From NCBI RefSeq assembly GCF_018780075.1, contig NZ_JADMKB010000009.1, positions 87,799 to 151,798 of the forward strand: a stretch of 64,000 nucleotides of DNA, read 5' to 3'. This document shows, piece by piece, positions 29,331 through 39,353 of the stretch. The translations under genes were made by a program, and so were the position numbers. The stretch is from Hydrogenophaga sp. (GTDB lineage Bacteria; Pseudomonadota; Gammaproteobacteria; Burkholderiales; Burkholderiaceae_C). The notes below the pieces were generated by a model, which saw only the letters and a program-made list of their open reading frames with translations, ran no database searches and was not told where the DNA came from. How positions within the stretch are numbered: the first letter of the stretch is position 1; each line of letters opens with the position of its first letter.

Positions 29331-31055
29331 AGCCCGAGCCAGGTCATCGTTCTGGCCACACCGGTTTTTCTCCTGCTCATCGCCATCGAGTTCGCCGTCG
29401 GCCTGCGCCGGGGCCACAACACCTACCGCCTGTCCGACGCGGTCTCCAGCATCGGCCTGGGCATGCTGAGCCAGGTCGCGGCCGTGTTTGCCTTGCTGCT
29501 GCGCCTGGGCATCTACACCGCCGTGTACACCCACGCCGCCCTGTGGCCCGACACGGGCTTCTGGACCACGCCGGTGGGCTGGCTGCTGGCGCTGCTGGTC
29601 TACGACTTCCTCTATTACTGGAACCACCGCCTGGGCCACCGGGTCGGTGTGCTCTGGGCCGCGCACGTGGTGCACCACCAGAGCCAGCACTACAACCTCT
29701 CCACCGCGCTGCGCCAGCCGGTGAGCTACCCGCTGCTGGGCTGGGTGTTCTACCTGCCGATGGCGCTGGCTGGCGTGCCGCCGCTGGTGTTCGTCGTGGT
29801 CGGGCTGATCGACCTGCTGTATCAGTTCTGGATCCACACCGAGCAGATCGGTTCGATGGGCCGCTTCGACCGCTGGTTCGCCTCGCCGTCCAACCACCGC
29901 GTGCACCACGGCGTGAACGATCGATACGTGGACAAGAACTACGGCGGCATCCTGATGCTGTGGGACCACCTGTTTGGCACCTTCGAGCCCGAAGACCCGC
30001 GCGAGCCCTGCGTCTACGGCACGCGCAAGCCGCTGCAGAGCTGGGACCCGGTCTGGGCCAACCTGGAGGTGTACGCCGCGCTCGCTCGCGACAGCGGGCG
30101 CGCCACGCGCTGGGGCGACAAGCTGCGCCCCTGGCTCAAGCCCCCGGGCTGGCGTGCGGCGGACGTGGCGGCGAAGCACCCGGTTGCGGCCTTTGACATC
30201 GCGGCCGTGCAGCGCTTCGACCCGCCGGTCGGGCGCGCCGTGCAGGTGTTTGCTGCGCTGCAGTTCGCGGCGCTGCTGGGCGGCGTGGCGCTGTTCCTCT
30301 GGCATGCCGACAGCCGACCCCTGCTGCACAACGCCAGCGGGGCCGGCGTGCTGCTCGCGGGCCAGTGGGCGCTGGGCGCGCTGCTGCAGGGGCGCATCAC
30401 GGCGGGCGAGCTGCTGCTGATCGAATGCGCGGCCCTCTCTGCGGCCACCGCAGCCACGGGCTGGACCACGCTGCACTGGGTGTTCAAGCCGCTGACCATG
30501 GGCATCGCGCTGGCCCTGGTGATGACGCACCGGCACTCGCGGCCGGATGCCCCGGGCAACGCCTGGCTGCTGGCCGCGCTGCTGGCGTCGCTCGCGGGCG
30601 ACGTGGCCCTGATGCTCGACGGCTTGTTCATTCCCGGCCTGGTGGCCTTCCTGCTGGCGCACATCGCCTACACCCAACGCTTCCGGCAGGACACGCCCTG
30701 GCTGCCCCGGCGCCGCGTCTGGGCCGGCGTGAGCGCGCTTGGGGCGCTGGTGTACGCGCTGCTGTGGGCCGGCGGGCTGCCGCCCGGGTTGCGGTTGCCG
30801 GTGGCGGTCTATGTGTTGGCGATCACGCTGATGGCTTCGCAGGCGCTGGGGCGCGCCAGCGTGTGGCGCGATGGGCCGTCATGCCTGGTTGCTGCCGGCG
30901 CCCTGTGCTTCATGGTGAGCGACACGCTGCTGGCCATCAACCGCTTCATCACGCCCCTGCCCGCATCGGCGCTCTGGGTACTCGGCAGCTACGGCGCCGC
31001 GCAGTGCCTGATGGTGATGGGCCTGCTGCGCGCACGGGGCGCCACGCCCGCCTGA
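29328..31055 (+). CDS. fusion of AGMO-like sterol desaturase/fatty acid hydroxylase domain and YhhN/TMEM86 lysoplasmalogenase-like domain
   Basis: GTG start after spacer repeat; N-terminal YYWNHRLGHR...AAHVVHHQSQHYNLSTALRQ...LLYQFWIHTE...SNHRVHHGVNDRYVDKNYGGILMLWDHLFGTFEPED; C-terminal GWTTLHWVFKPLTMGIAL...LASLAGDVALMLDGLFIPGLVAFLLAHIAYTQRF...MVSDTLLAINRF. Confidence 0.87.
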   Translation: MSPSQVIVLATPVFLLLIAIEFAVGLRRGHNTYRLSDAVSSIGLGMLSQVAAVFALLLRLGIYTAVYTHAALWPDTGFWTTPVGWLLALLVYDFLYYWNHRLGHRVGVLWAAHVVHHQSQHYNLSTALRQPVSYPLLGWVFYLPMALAGVPPLVFVVVGLIDLLYQFWIHTEQIGSMGRFDRWFASPSNHRVHHGVNDRYVDKNYGGILMLWDHLFGTFEPEDPREPCVYGTRKPLQSWDPVWANLEVYAALARDSGRATRWGDKLRPWLKPPGWRAADVAAKHPVAAFDIAAVQRFDPPVGRAVQVFAALQFAALLGGVALFLWHADSRPLLHNASGAGVLLAGQWALGALLQGRITAGELLLIECAALSAATAATGWTTLHWVFKPLTMGIALALVMTHRHSRPDAPGNAWLLAALLASLAGDVALMLDGLFIPGLVAFLLAHIAYTQRFRQDTPWLPRRRVWAGVSALGALVYALLWAGGLPPGLRLPVAVYVLAITLMASQALGRASVWRDGPSCLVAAGALCFMVSDTLLAINRFITPLPASALWVLGSYGAAQCLMVMGLLRARGATPA

Positions 31056-31066
31056 TCAGTTCGGCT

Positions 31067-32188
31067 TCAGTTCGGCTTTTTCGCGCTGCGGTCTTTCAGC
31101 CGCTGGTCCACGGCCGTGAGCAGCGTCGACAGTTCGGCCATCCGCGGCCGCGCCTGTGCCGGGTCCACGGTGCCACGCGCCATGCCCACTTCCAGCTCCA
31201 TCATTTCCAGCAAGTACACGTTGCGGTGCCTCAGGTCGTCCAGCAAAGGCAACGGCGGCGTGGCCTGCACGCGGTCCATGGTCTGCACCACGCCACGTAC
31301 CGCCGGGATGTGGCGCTGCTCCAGCGCGTCAAGAAACCGGTCGTGCGGCAGACGCCCTTCCTTCCTGGCCTGGGCGTCCTGCTGCAGCGCCTTCTCGGCC
31401 GCCTGCAGCGGCGGCAACACCTCGCGCAGCATGGCCTGGTTGCCGAACAGCTCGCGGTGGTCCACCCCGGGCTGGGCGGACCACACGAGACCACCCACAC
31501 CCAAGGCGGTCACGGCCACCGCCAGCACCTGGTGGCCGAAGCGTTGCGTGACGCTGGCGCGCTCGTCCACCAACTCGATCAGCAGCCAGGCGATGACGAC
31601 GCCGGCCACCAGACCGCCGACGTGGGCCGCGTTGTCGACGCCCGACCGGGTGAAGCCCTGCGCCAGCATGAAGACCACAAAGAGCCCCTGGCTGGTCAGC
31701 AAGCGCGTGGCCATCGCTTTGGGCACCCGCTCGCGGTGCTGGTACACCCCCGCCGTCAGCGCGCCCAGCACGCCGAACACCGCGCCCGAGGCGCCCACCG
31801 ACACCGCCTGCTGCGCCGAAAAATGCAGGCTGAGCGCGCTGCCCGCGAGCGCAGAGCCGAGGTAGATCAGCAGGAACTGCCCATTGCCGAACCAGCGGCA
31901 GACCTGGCGCCCGGCGTCCCACAGCGCGACCATGTTCAGCGCCAGGTGCATCACCCCGGCGTGCAGCACGGTGGCGGTGAGCAGGCGCCACCACTCGCCG
32001 TCGCGCACCACCGCCGTGGCCGAGTTGGCGCCCCAGGCGAACAGCTCGGCCGAGCTCGGCTGCATCGCGTTCACGCCTTGCAGCAGGTTCAGCAGCCACA
32101 CAGCGACGTTGACCACCATCACCGCATACAGCGCCCAGGTGGACGGGGTGCGCGCGTGCAGGCGCTGGTGGAAATCAGCGTTTCTCAC
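31067..32188 (-). CDS. rhomboid family intramembrane serine protease
   Basis: WWRLLTATVLHAGVMHLALNMVALW...VSVGASGAVFGVLGAL...VDNAAHVGGLVAGVV. Confidence 0.9.
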   Translation of the reverse strand: MRNADFHQRLHARTPSTWALYAVMVVNVAVWLLNLLQGVNAMQPSSAELFAWGANSATAVVRDGEWWRLLTATVLHAGVMHLALNMVALWDAGRQVCRWFGNGQFLLIYLGSALAGSALSLHFSAQQAVSVGASGAVFGVLGALTAGVYQHRERVPKAMATRLLTSQGLFVVFMLAQGFTRSGVDNAAHVGGLVAGVVIAWLLIELVDERASVTQRFGHQVLAVAVTALGVGGLVWSAQPGVDHRELFGNQAMLREVLPPLQAAEKALQQDAQARKEGRLPHDRFLDALEQRHIPAVRGVVQTMDRVQATPPLPLLDDLRHRNVYLLEMMELEVGMARGTVDPAQARPRMAELSTLLTAVDQRLKDRSAKKPN

Positions 32189-32273
32189 AGCGGCTTCCCC
32201 ACCCGTCCGCTGCGCCGGGACGCGCGGAACACCTTCATCCTCCTGGGGTTGTGTGTGCCCGTTGAACCGCAGG

Positions 32274-33257
32274 TCACGGTGCGTAGACCCGGGCCTCCAG
32301 GCCCAGCGCCCGAACGGTCTTGGCGGCTGCTTCGGCCTGTTCGGATTGATCGAACGGCCCCACCCGAATGCGGGTGAGCGGCCCTCGCGCCGACTCGACG
32401 GGATCGTCCAGCACGGGCAAGCCCGCCTCGGCCAAGCGCGCCTTCACCCGTTCGGCGTTGCCCGCCACGGCAAACATGCCGACGTTGACCCCAAAACCGC
32501 GGGGCCGGGGGCGGATGCCCGGGGCCTCGGGAGCGGCAGGCCCCGGCGCAGCGGCCGGCGAGGCCACCGGGTGCTCGACCACGGGTTCGAGGTCAGGTTC
32601 AGGCTTGGGCAGCGCCGGCTGGGTGGCGGCGGGCGGCGGCACGGCGGCCGCGCTGGCGGCGGGTGGCTGTGCCGGCCGAGGCGCCGCGCTGGCGGGCTCG
32701 CCCGCTGCCACGGGCGCCCGCCACAGTTGCCAGACCACCCCGGCCAGCAGCGCCACCGCCAGGGTCACCGCCGCGGCGACCCCCAAGCCCCGAAGGCGCC
32801 ACGCATTCTCTGAGCGCTCCAGCCGCTCCAGGGCCTCTTTGAAGGTCTCGGCCTCCTCGACAGCAAGCTTCGCGCGCTGGCGCAGGCCACCGTGCAGCCA
32901 GGCCACACCCCACAGCCCGGGCAACGCGCACCACAGCCCACAGAACGTCGCCGTCAGACCGACCCGCACGCCCACGGGCACACCGTCTGCGCGCGCCCAG
33001 AGCCAGCCCAGCGCGCCCGCCCCGGCGACCGCCAGGCTGGCCTGAGCGAGCACAGCGTCCCACAAGCGCCAGTAGACCAGCCACGCCAGGTTGCCCACCG
33101 CCGCGCGCGGGCTCCAGACCGCCCCCGAGCGACCACATGCCTCAAAAACGGTGAAGAAAGGCAGGTAGGCTCGGGCACCAGCCGGCCCGAGCGCCGCCCG
33201 GTACAGCGCCTCGGTGCCAGGCGGCATGCCGGTGGTGTGGTCCCAACCCCTTGGCAC
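32274..33257 (-). CDS. DUF2628-like membrane protein with C-terminal SPOR domain
   Basis: YLPFFTVFEACGRSGAVWSPRAAVGNLAWLVYWRLW; Pro/Ala linker; GFGVNVGMFAVAGNAERVKARLAEAGLPV...TRIRVGPFDQSEQAEAAAKTVRALGLEARVY. Confidence 0.75.
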   Translation of the reverse strand: MPRGWDHTTGMPPGTEALYRAALGPAGARAYLPFFTVFEACGRSGAVWSPRAAVGNLAWLVYWRLWDAVLAQASLAVAGAGALGWLWARADGVPVGVRVGLTATFCGLWCALPGLWGVAWLHGGLRQRAKLAVEEAETFKEALERLERSENAWRLRGLGVAAAVTLAVALLAGVVWQLWRAPVAAGEPASAAPRPAQPPAASAAAVPPPAATQPALPKPEPDLEPVVEHPVASPAAAPGPAAPEAPGIRPRPRGFGVNVGMFAVAGNAERVKARLAEAGLPVLDDPVESARGPLTRIRVGPFDQSEQAEAAAKTVRALGLEARVYAP

Positions 33258-33258
33258 G

Positions 33259-34353
33259 TCAGCTCGCGTCCGGGAACAGGTGATCGCCCGACTGCGGGGG
33301 CATCACACCAAGGTGTCGGTAGGCAGCCAGCGTGGCGATGCGCCCGCGTGGCGTGCGCTGCAGGAACCCCTGCTGGATCAGGTAGGGTTCGATCACGTCT
33401 TCGATCGTGTCACGCTCTTCGCCGATGCTGGCGGCGATGTTGTCCAGCCCCACCGGCCCACCGTCGAAGCGGTGGATCACGGCCTCCAGCAGCTTGCGGT
33501 CCATCAGGTCAAAACCTTCGGGGTCCACGTCGAGCATGGCCAGCGCGCGGTTGGCGATGTCGGTGGTGATGCGGCCAGTGCCTTTCACGTCCGCGTAGTC
33601 GCGCACGCGGCGCAGCAGGCGGTTGGCGATGCGGGGCGTGCCACGCGAGCGGCGCGCGATCTCGAAGCCGCCGGCCTCGTCCATCGGCGCGTGGAGCAGG
33701 CCGGCGCTGCGCCGGACGATCAGCGCCAGCTCGTCGGCGGTGTAGAACTCCAGCCGCGCCACGATGCCGAAGCGGTCGCGCAGCGGGTTGGTCAGCATGC
33801 CGGCGCGCGTGGTCGCGCCCACCAGGGTGAAGGGCTGCAGGTCCAGCTTGATGCTGCGCGCCGCCGGCCCCTCGCCGATCATGATGTCGATCTGGTAGTC
33901 CTCCAGCGCGGGGTAGAGGATTTCCTCGACGACCGGGCTGAGCCGGTGGATCTCGTCGATGAACAGCACGTCGTTGGGTTCGAGGTTGGTCAGCAGCGCC
34001 GCCAGGTCCTTGGGTTTTTCCAGCACCGGCCCGCTGGTCTGGCGCAGGTTCACGCCCAGCTCCTGCGCAATGATGTGGCTGAGCGTGGTCTTGCCCAGGC
34101 CGGGCGGGCCGAACAGCAGCACGTGGTCCAGCGCCTCGCTGCGCTTCTTGGCCGCGCCGATGAAGATCTCCAGTTGCTCGCGCACCTTCTGCTGGCCCAC
34201 GTATTCGTCCAGCAGCTTGGGCCGCAGCGCGCGCTCGATCGCCTCTTCCTTGGGCGACACGGCGGCGGCGGACACCACACGGGGCGAGGGAGCGAAATCG
34301 TCGGTCTGGATGCTCACGGCAGGGGCGTCGGTTGGGAACAGCGGGGCGGTCAC
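33259..34353 (-). CDS. ruvB: Holliday junction branch migration DNA helicase RuvB
   Basis: [61 protein letters not shown]. Confidence 0.96.
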   Translation of the reverse strand: MTAPLFPTDAPAVSIQTDDFAPSPRVVSAAAVSPKEEAIERALRPKLLDEYVGQQKVREQLEIFIGAAKKRSEALDHVLLFGPPGLGKTTLSHIIAQELGVNLRQTSGPVLEKPKDLAALLTNLEPNDVLFIDEIHRLSPVVEEILYPALEDYQIDIMIGEGPAARSIKLDLQPFTLVGATTRAGMLTNPLRDRFGIVARLEFYTADELALIVRRSAGLLHAPMDEAGGFEIARRSRGTPRIANRLLRRVRDYADVKGTGRITTDIANRALAMLDVDPEGFDLMDRKLLEAVIHRFDGGPVGLDNIAASIGEERDTIEDVIEPYLIQQGFLQRTPRGRIATLAAYRHLGVMPPQSGDHLFPDAS

Positions 34354-34453
34354 TGACTATACAGGCCACCCCCCGCAGACGGCCGCTCAAGTCGGTGATC
34401 GCCGCTGCCGATACACCGGCAACACCGTCTCACGCACGAACCCTGCCCCCGCC

Positions 34454-35611
34454 ATGAAAACGCCCTCCGCACTCCGCCTGTCCGCCCCGCTGTCCTTGCT
34501 CGCGGTGGCGGCGCTGTGCGGCCTGGCCGGCCCCGCCGCCGCCAGCGACGCCGCGGCGCCCCCTGCGGCGGCCGCGCACGCCGAGCCCCGCCCCGCCGCC
34601 ACCGCCAAGCCCCAGGCCGCCCACCCGGCGGCCGGTGGCGACCGCTCGACCGAGACGCTGGCGGCGGCCAGCCGCATCAAGGCCGCCCTCGACGCCAGCG
34701 GCAGCCCCAAAAGCGGGGTCTCGCTGGTGATCGGCGAACCCGCACGCGCGCCGGCAGGCGGCCCCGCGGTCGCCTCGGCACCGGCTGCCGAACCGCAGGC
34801 GCCGGTCACCGCCAGGCCACGCGTCAGGCTCCACGCCGCGGCCGCCACCGCCCCAGACCACAACCGGGCCGTCGCCGCCATCCGCAGCGGACACGCGGCC
34901 CCCGAAGCCCGGGGCGCCAAAGGCCACGACCCCCACTGGTCCTACGAGGGCGAACACGGCCCCGAGCACTGGGCCGGCGTGAAACCCGAGTTCGACACCT
35001 GTGCCGTCGGCAAGCGCCAGTCGCCCGTGCACATCCAGGACACCGGCACCCTCCAGGGCCCGGCCGAGCCGTTGCAGTTCGACTACCGCCCCACCGGCGG
35101 CAGCGTGGTGAACAACGGCCACACCATCCAGGTCGATCTGGAGCCCGGCAACACCCTGAGCGTGCGCGGCTCGACCTACCAGCTGCTGCAGTTCCATTTC
35201 CACCACCCGGCGGAAGAGAAGGTCAATCACAAGGGTTTCTCGATGGTCGCGCACCTGGTGCACAAAAACCCCGAAGGCCAGCTCGCCGTGGTCGCCGTGC
35301 TGATCGACCCGGGCGCGGCCAACGAACTGGTGCACAAGGTCTGGACCCACATGCCGCTGGACACGGGCGACCGCGTGCGCCTGCCCGCCGGTCTGCTCGA
35401 CATGAACGCCCTGCTGCCGCCAGACCAGCGTTACTACCAGTTCATGGGCTCACTCACCACACCGCCCTGCACCGAAGGCGTGCTGTGGAACGTGATCAAG
35501 GCACCGGTGACGGTCAGCAAGGACCAGTTGAGGCTGTTTGCCCAGCTGTTCCCCAACAATGCCCGCCCTGTGCAGGCGCTCAACGGGCGGGTGGTGCGGG
35601 ACGCGCAGTAA
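34454..35611 (+). CDS. alpha-class carbonic anhydrase with long Ala/Pro-rich N-terminal extension
   Basis: Signal peptide, about 130-residue low-complexity linker, then HWSYEGEHGPEHWAGVKPEFDTCAVGKRQSPVHI...LQFHFHHPAEEKVNHKGFSMVAHLVHK...MGSLTTPPCTEGVLW. Confidence 0.92.
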   Translation: MKTPSALRLSAPLSLLAVAALCGLAGPAAASDAAAPPAAAAHAEPRPAATAKPQAAHPAAGGDRSTETLAAASRIKAALDASGSPKSGVSLVIGEPARAPAGGPAVASAPAAEPQAPVTARPRVRLHAAAATAPDHNRAVAAIRSGHAAPEARGAKGHDPHWSYEGEHGPEHWAGVKPEFDTCAVGKRQSPVHIQDTGTLQGPAEPLQFDYRPTGGSVVNNGHTIQVDLEPGNTLSVRGSTYQLLQFHFHHPAEEKVNHKGFSMVAHLVHKNPEGQLAVVAVLIDPGAANELVHKVWTHMPLDTGDRVRLPAGLLDMNALLPPDQRYYQFMGSLTTPPCTEGVLWNVIKAPVTVSKDQLRLFAQLFPNNARPVQALNGRVVRDAQ

Positions 35612-35712
35612 AGGAGGACTCCCCCCGCGCCGCCTGCGGCGCCACCCCCCAGGGGGCAACGCGTTGCGGCCCGGCAAAGCCGGTTCCGCCGCGTTCCCGG
35701 CTGGACTTCCCC
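35612..35712 (+). repeat. stop-anchored triple-hairpin repeat, copy G
   Basis: CCCCCCGCGCCGCCTGCGGCGCCACCCCCCAGGGGGCAACGCGTTGCGGCCCGGCAAAGCCGGTTCCGCCGCGTTCC. Confidence 0.82.
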
Positions 35713-36291
35713 TTACTTCGCCAGCGCCTTCAACGCCAGCTTGATGCCCTCGCTCACCCCCACGCCCGCGGGCAGGGCCTTGAGCGCGGCGACCGCGTCC
35801 TTTTCGTTGTAGCCCAGCGCCATCAGCGCCTGCTGGATGTCGCTGGCCGCGTCGCCCACGGCGGTGGCGCCACCGGACAGCGGCAGGTCGGCGCCGAGCT
35901 TGCCCTTGAGTTCGAGCAGCAGGCGCTCGGCGGTCTTCTTGCCGATGCCGGGCACCTTGACGATGCGCGCCCCGTCCTGCGCGGTCACGGCCTGCGCCAG
36001 GTCACCCACGCTCATGCCCGAGAGCACCGAGAGCGCGGTGCGCGGACCGATGCCGCTGATCTTGACGAGCTGGCGGAAGGCCTCGCGCTCGGCGGCGCTG
36101 CCAAAGCCGTAGAGCAGCTGCGCGTCTTCGCGCACCACGAAGTGCGTCAGCAGCGAGATTTTTTCGCCCAGCGCGGGCAGGTTGTAGAAGGTGCTCATGG
36201 GCACGTCCACCTCGTAACCCACGCCGTGGCAGTCGATCAGGATCTGGGGCGGATTTTTCTCCAGCAGCGTGCCGGTCAACTTGCCTATCAT
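35713..36291 (-). CDS. ruvA: Holliday junction branch migration protein RuvA
   Basis: [39 protein letters not shown]...[19 protein letters not shown]. Confidence 0.95.
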   Translation of the reverse strand: MIGKLTGTLLEKNPPQILIDCHGVGYEVDVPMSTFYNLPALGEKISLLTHFVVREDAQLLYGFGSAAEREAFRQLVKISGIGPRTALSVLSGMSVGDLAQAVTAQDGARIVKVPGIGKKTAERLLLELKGKLGADLPLSGGATAVGDAASDIQQALMALGYNEKDAVAALKALPAGVGVSEGIKLALKALAK

Positions 36292-36328
36292 TGAAGACCT
36301 TTCATTGGACTGTCCTGGATTATCCGTT

Positions 36329-37309
36329 TTGATCCTCCGCCACACCTTCTCCCCGCCCGACAACGCCCGCATGGCCCACCTGTGCGGCCCGATGGACAGC
36401 CACATCCGCAGCATCGAGGCGGCGCTGCAGCTCAAGGTGGCGCACCGTTTCGAGCAGTTCCGCATCGAAGGCCCCAAGGCCAGGGCGCAGCAGGCGCTGG
36501 AGGTGATCCAGGCGCTGTACGAGATGGCGAAGAAGCCGATTCCCGCCGAACAGGTGCAGCTCATGCTCAGCGGCGACACGGCGCTGGCCGAGCCGGGCGA
36601 CGGCGCGCTGGCGATGCAGACGCGGCGCGGCGAGGTGCGCGGGCGCACGCCCAACCAGGCGCGTTACCTGGAGAACATGGCCACGCACGACATCACCTTC
36701 GGCATCGGCCCGGCCGGCACCGGCAAGACCTACCTGGCCGTGGCCTGCGCGGTCGATGCGCTGGAGCGCAGCGCGGTGCAGAAGATCGTGCTCACGCGCC
36801 CGGCCGTCGAGGCGGGTGAAAAGCTCGGCTTCCTGCCCGGCGACCTGGGCCAGAAGGTGGACCCCTACCTGCGCCCGCTGTACGACGCGCTCTACGACCT
36901 GATGGGCGCCGACAAGGTGCAGAAGGCCTTCGAGCGCCAGCAGATCGAGATCGCGCCGCTGGCCTTCATGCGCGGGCGCACGCTGAACCACGCCTTCGTG
37001 ATCCTCGACGAGGCGCAGAACACGACCGTGGAGCAGATGAAGATGTTCCTCACCCGCATCGGCTTCGGCAGCAAGGCCGTCATCACCGGCGACGTGAGCC
37101 AGATCGACCTGCCCATCACCCAGCTCTCGGGCCTGATCGACGCCGAGCGCGTGCTCAAGCGCGTGACCGGCATCGCCTTCAACCGCCTGACCAGCGCCGA
37201 CGTGGTGCGCCACCCGCTGGTGGCGCGCATCGTGGATGCCTACGACGCGCGCAGCCCGGGCGCGGCGGACGCGCCGCCGGTGAAACGCGCCCGCCGCAAA
37301 ACCGCCTGA
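36329..37309 (+). CDS. PhoH family protein
   Basis: [23 protein letters not shown]...[35 protein letters not shown]...[11 protein letters not shown]; probable TTG start. Confidence 0.9.
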   Translation: MILRHTFSPPDNARMAHLCGPMDSHIRSIEAALQLKVAHRFEQFRIEGPKARAQQALEVIQALYEMAKKPIPAEQVQLMLSGDTALAEPGDGALAMQTRRGEVRGRTPNQARYLENMATHDITFGIGPAGTGKTYLAVACAVDALERSAVQKIVLTRPAVEAGEKLGFLPGDLGQKVDPYLRPLYDALYDLMGADKVQKAFERQQIEIAPLAFMRGRTLNHAFVILDEAQNTTVEQMKMFLTRIGFGSKAVITGDVSQIDLPITQLSGLIDAERVLKRVTGIAFNRLTSADVVRHPLVARIVDAYDARSPGAADAPPVKRARRKTA

Positions 37310-37313
37310 CACC

Positions 37314-37766
37314 ATGGCCCTGCCCTCGCTCTCCCTGTCCCTGCAATTCGGCGCGCTGGACGACGCCGCCCTCCACCGCGCCGCGCTGCCGCGCCACCGG
37401 GTGATCCGCTGCATCCGCCACGCGCTGGACGCCGACGCCGAGATCACCGTGCGCATCGTGGACGCCGAAGAAGGCCAGGCGCTGAACCACAGCTACCGCC
37501 AGAAGGACTACGCCACCAACGTGCTCACCTTCGACTACGCGACCGAGCCCCTGGTGATGGCCGACCTGGTGCTGTGCGCGCCGGTCGTGGCGCGCGAGGC
37601 GAAGGAACAGAAGAAGACCCTGGCCGCGCACTACGCCCACCTGCTGGTGCACGGCACCCTGCACGCCCAGGGCTGGGACCACGAGACCAGCGAGGCCGAC
37701 GCGGAAGACATGGAAGCGCGCGAGATTGAAATCCTCGCCGGGCTGGGCATCGCAAGCCCGTACTGA
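37314..37766 (+). CDS. ybeY: endoribonuclease YbeY
   Basis: [19 protein letters not shown]...[36 protein letters not shown] zinc-binding HGxLHxxGxDH-type motif. Confidence 0.92.
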   Translation: MALPSLSLSLQFGALDDAALHRAALPRHRVIRCIRHALDADAEITVRIVDAEEGQALNHSYRQKDYATNVLTFDYATEPLVMADLVLCAPVVAREAKEQKKTLAAHYAHLLVHGTLHAQGWDHETSEADAEDMEAREIEILAGLGIASPY

Positions 37767-37794
37767 CCCGGCTGGCGTTCCGAAGCACGTGCAT

Positions 37795-37881
37795 TCACCA
37801 GACCCACCGTGGAACCGGCTTCGCCGGGCCACTGGTGGGGTCCCCCCTTCAAGGGGGGAAGCCGCGAAGCGGCGCAGGGGG
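37795..37881 (-). repeat. stop-anchored triple-hairpin repeat, copy H
   Basis: Minus strand: CCCCCTGCGCCGCTTCGCGGCTTCCCCCCTTGAAGGGGGGACCCCACCAGTGGCCCGGCGAAGCCGGTTCCACGGTGGGTC. Confidence 0.83.
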
Positions 37882-38880
37882 TTACCGAATTCCCTGTGCC
37901 TCGATCTCGACCAGCAAGTCGGCGCGACACACGTCGGCCAGCACACACACCACGGGCGCACCGCCCACGCGCGGGTCGATGACCTCGCGCACCACCGCCA
38001 GATCGGCGGCGTCGCGCACGTACACGCGGTAGGCAAGATCGGGCAGCCCGAACCCGCCGCTGCGCGAATGTGGCCGCGCCGCGGCCAGCACCGCCGCGAT
38101 GTTGTCCAGGCTCTCGGCCGTCTGCGCCCGCACATCCCCCAGGTGCACGGTCTGGTGGCCGACGATGCTGGCGGTGCCCGACACGAACAGGATCTCCTGA
38201 CCAGGCGTCTGCGCCAGCGCCGCGCGCGAAAAGGTCGGGGGGCGCGGCCCGTAGTCGCTCGGGTACAGGAAGGCGCTGACCTGGCGCGGGTTTTCGATCG
38301 GGATCACCGGCGTGGCGCTGGCCAGGAAGGCAATGCTCAGCGGCCCGCCGGCGAGCCCCAGCGCACACGCGGCCGGCACGCGGCCCACCACGCTGCGCGC
38401 CGCGTGCTCGAAGGCTTCGGCGCGCCCCAGGTTGAACTGCCGGTAGCGCTCCAGCCCGTCAGACTCGCGGTTGATGTCGGCCATGTAGTTCCACAGCCGC
38501 CACAGGTGGGGCAGGCCCTGGGCATCAAGCAGGCGGAAGATGCGCGCGTAGGCCATCTCGCTCGCGATGTGCAGCGCCGAGCGCGGCGGTGCGGCGGTCA
38601 CCTGCGCCTCGTCCAGCTCGATCACGCCGAACAGCAGGTCGTCGCAGCGGCGCCAGGCAATGCCTTCGGTGTGGCCGGCGAGCATCGGCGCGTCGCCCGG
38701 CACCACCCAGGCCTCTTCGAACCCGCGGCGGTCGGCGCCCAGCAACGGGGTGACGAGGCGCTGCAACGGCCAGGCCGGCGCTGCATCGGAAGGCGCATCG
38801 CCCAACCGGAAACCGCCCAGGAGGCGGTCGGCGTCGGGGCGCGGAGAGGCGGAAAAGGAATCGAACAGTTGAAGGGTCAT
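37882..38880 (-). CDS. chorismatase-family protein (FkbO/Hyg5/XanB2-like)
   Basis: HIASEMAYARIFRLLDAQGLPHLWRLWNYMADINRESDGLERYRQFNLGRAEAFE...VSAFLYPSDYGPRPPTFSRAAL...ILFVSGTASIVGHQTVHLGDVRAQTAESLDNIAAVL. Confidence 0.75.
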   Translation of the reverse strand: MTLQLFDSFSASPRPDADRLLGGFRLGDAPSDAAPAWPLQRLVTPLLGADRRGFEEAWVVPGDAPMLAGHTEGIAWRRCDDLLFGVIELDEAQVTAAPPRSALHIASEMAYARIFRLLDAQGLPHLWRLWNYMADINRESDGLERYRQFNLGRAEAFEHAARSVVGRVPAACALGLAGGPLSIAFLASATPVIPIENPRQVSAFLYPSDYGPRPPTFSRAALAQTPGQEILFVSGTASIVGHQTVHLGDVRAQTAESLDNIAAVLAAARPHSRSGGFGLPDLAYRVYVRDAADLAVVREVIDPRVGGAPVVCVLADVCRADLLVEIEAQGIR

Positions 38881-38915
38881 GACATCGAAGAAAACAGGAT
38901 CGGGACGCGCCGCGC

Positions 38916-39353
38916 TCAACCCATGCGCAGGGGGATCGTCACCGGCCCGTCGTTGATCAGGTGGACCTGCATGTCGGCGCCGAAGCGGCCGGTCTGCACC
39001 ACGGGATGCTGCCGGCGTGCGGTCTCGACGAAGCGGTGGTAGAGCGCCTCGCCCAGCGCGGGCGGCGCGGCCTGGGTGAAGCCCGGTCGGTTGCCGCTGC
39101 GGGTGTCGGCCGCAAGGGTGAACTGGCTGACGATGAGCAGGCCTCCGGCCACGTCCTGCACGCTGCGGTTCATCTTGCCCTGGTCGTCGGAGAAGATGCG
39201 CAGCTTCAGGATCTTGGCCAGCAGCTTCTCGCCGACGGCCTCGGTGTCGCCCGGTTCGGCGCAGACCAGCACCAGCAGGCCGTGACCGATCTCGCCCACG
39301 GTCTCGCCCGCGATCACGACGCGGGCCTCGCTCACGCGCTGCAGCAGGGACAT
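38916..39353 (-). CDS. dtd: D-aminoacyl-tRNA deacylase
   Basis: [30 protein letters not shown]...[29 protein letters not shown]. Confidence 0.95.
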   Translation of the reverse strand: MSLLQRVSEARVVIAGETVGEIGHGLLVLVCAEPGDTEAVGEKLLAKILKLRIFSDDQGKMNRSVQDVAGGLLIVSQFTLAADTRSGNRPGFTQAAPPALGEALYHRFVETARRQHPVVQTGRFGADMQVHLINDGPVTIPLRMG

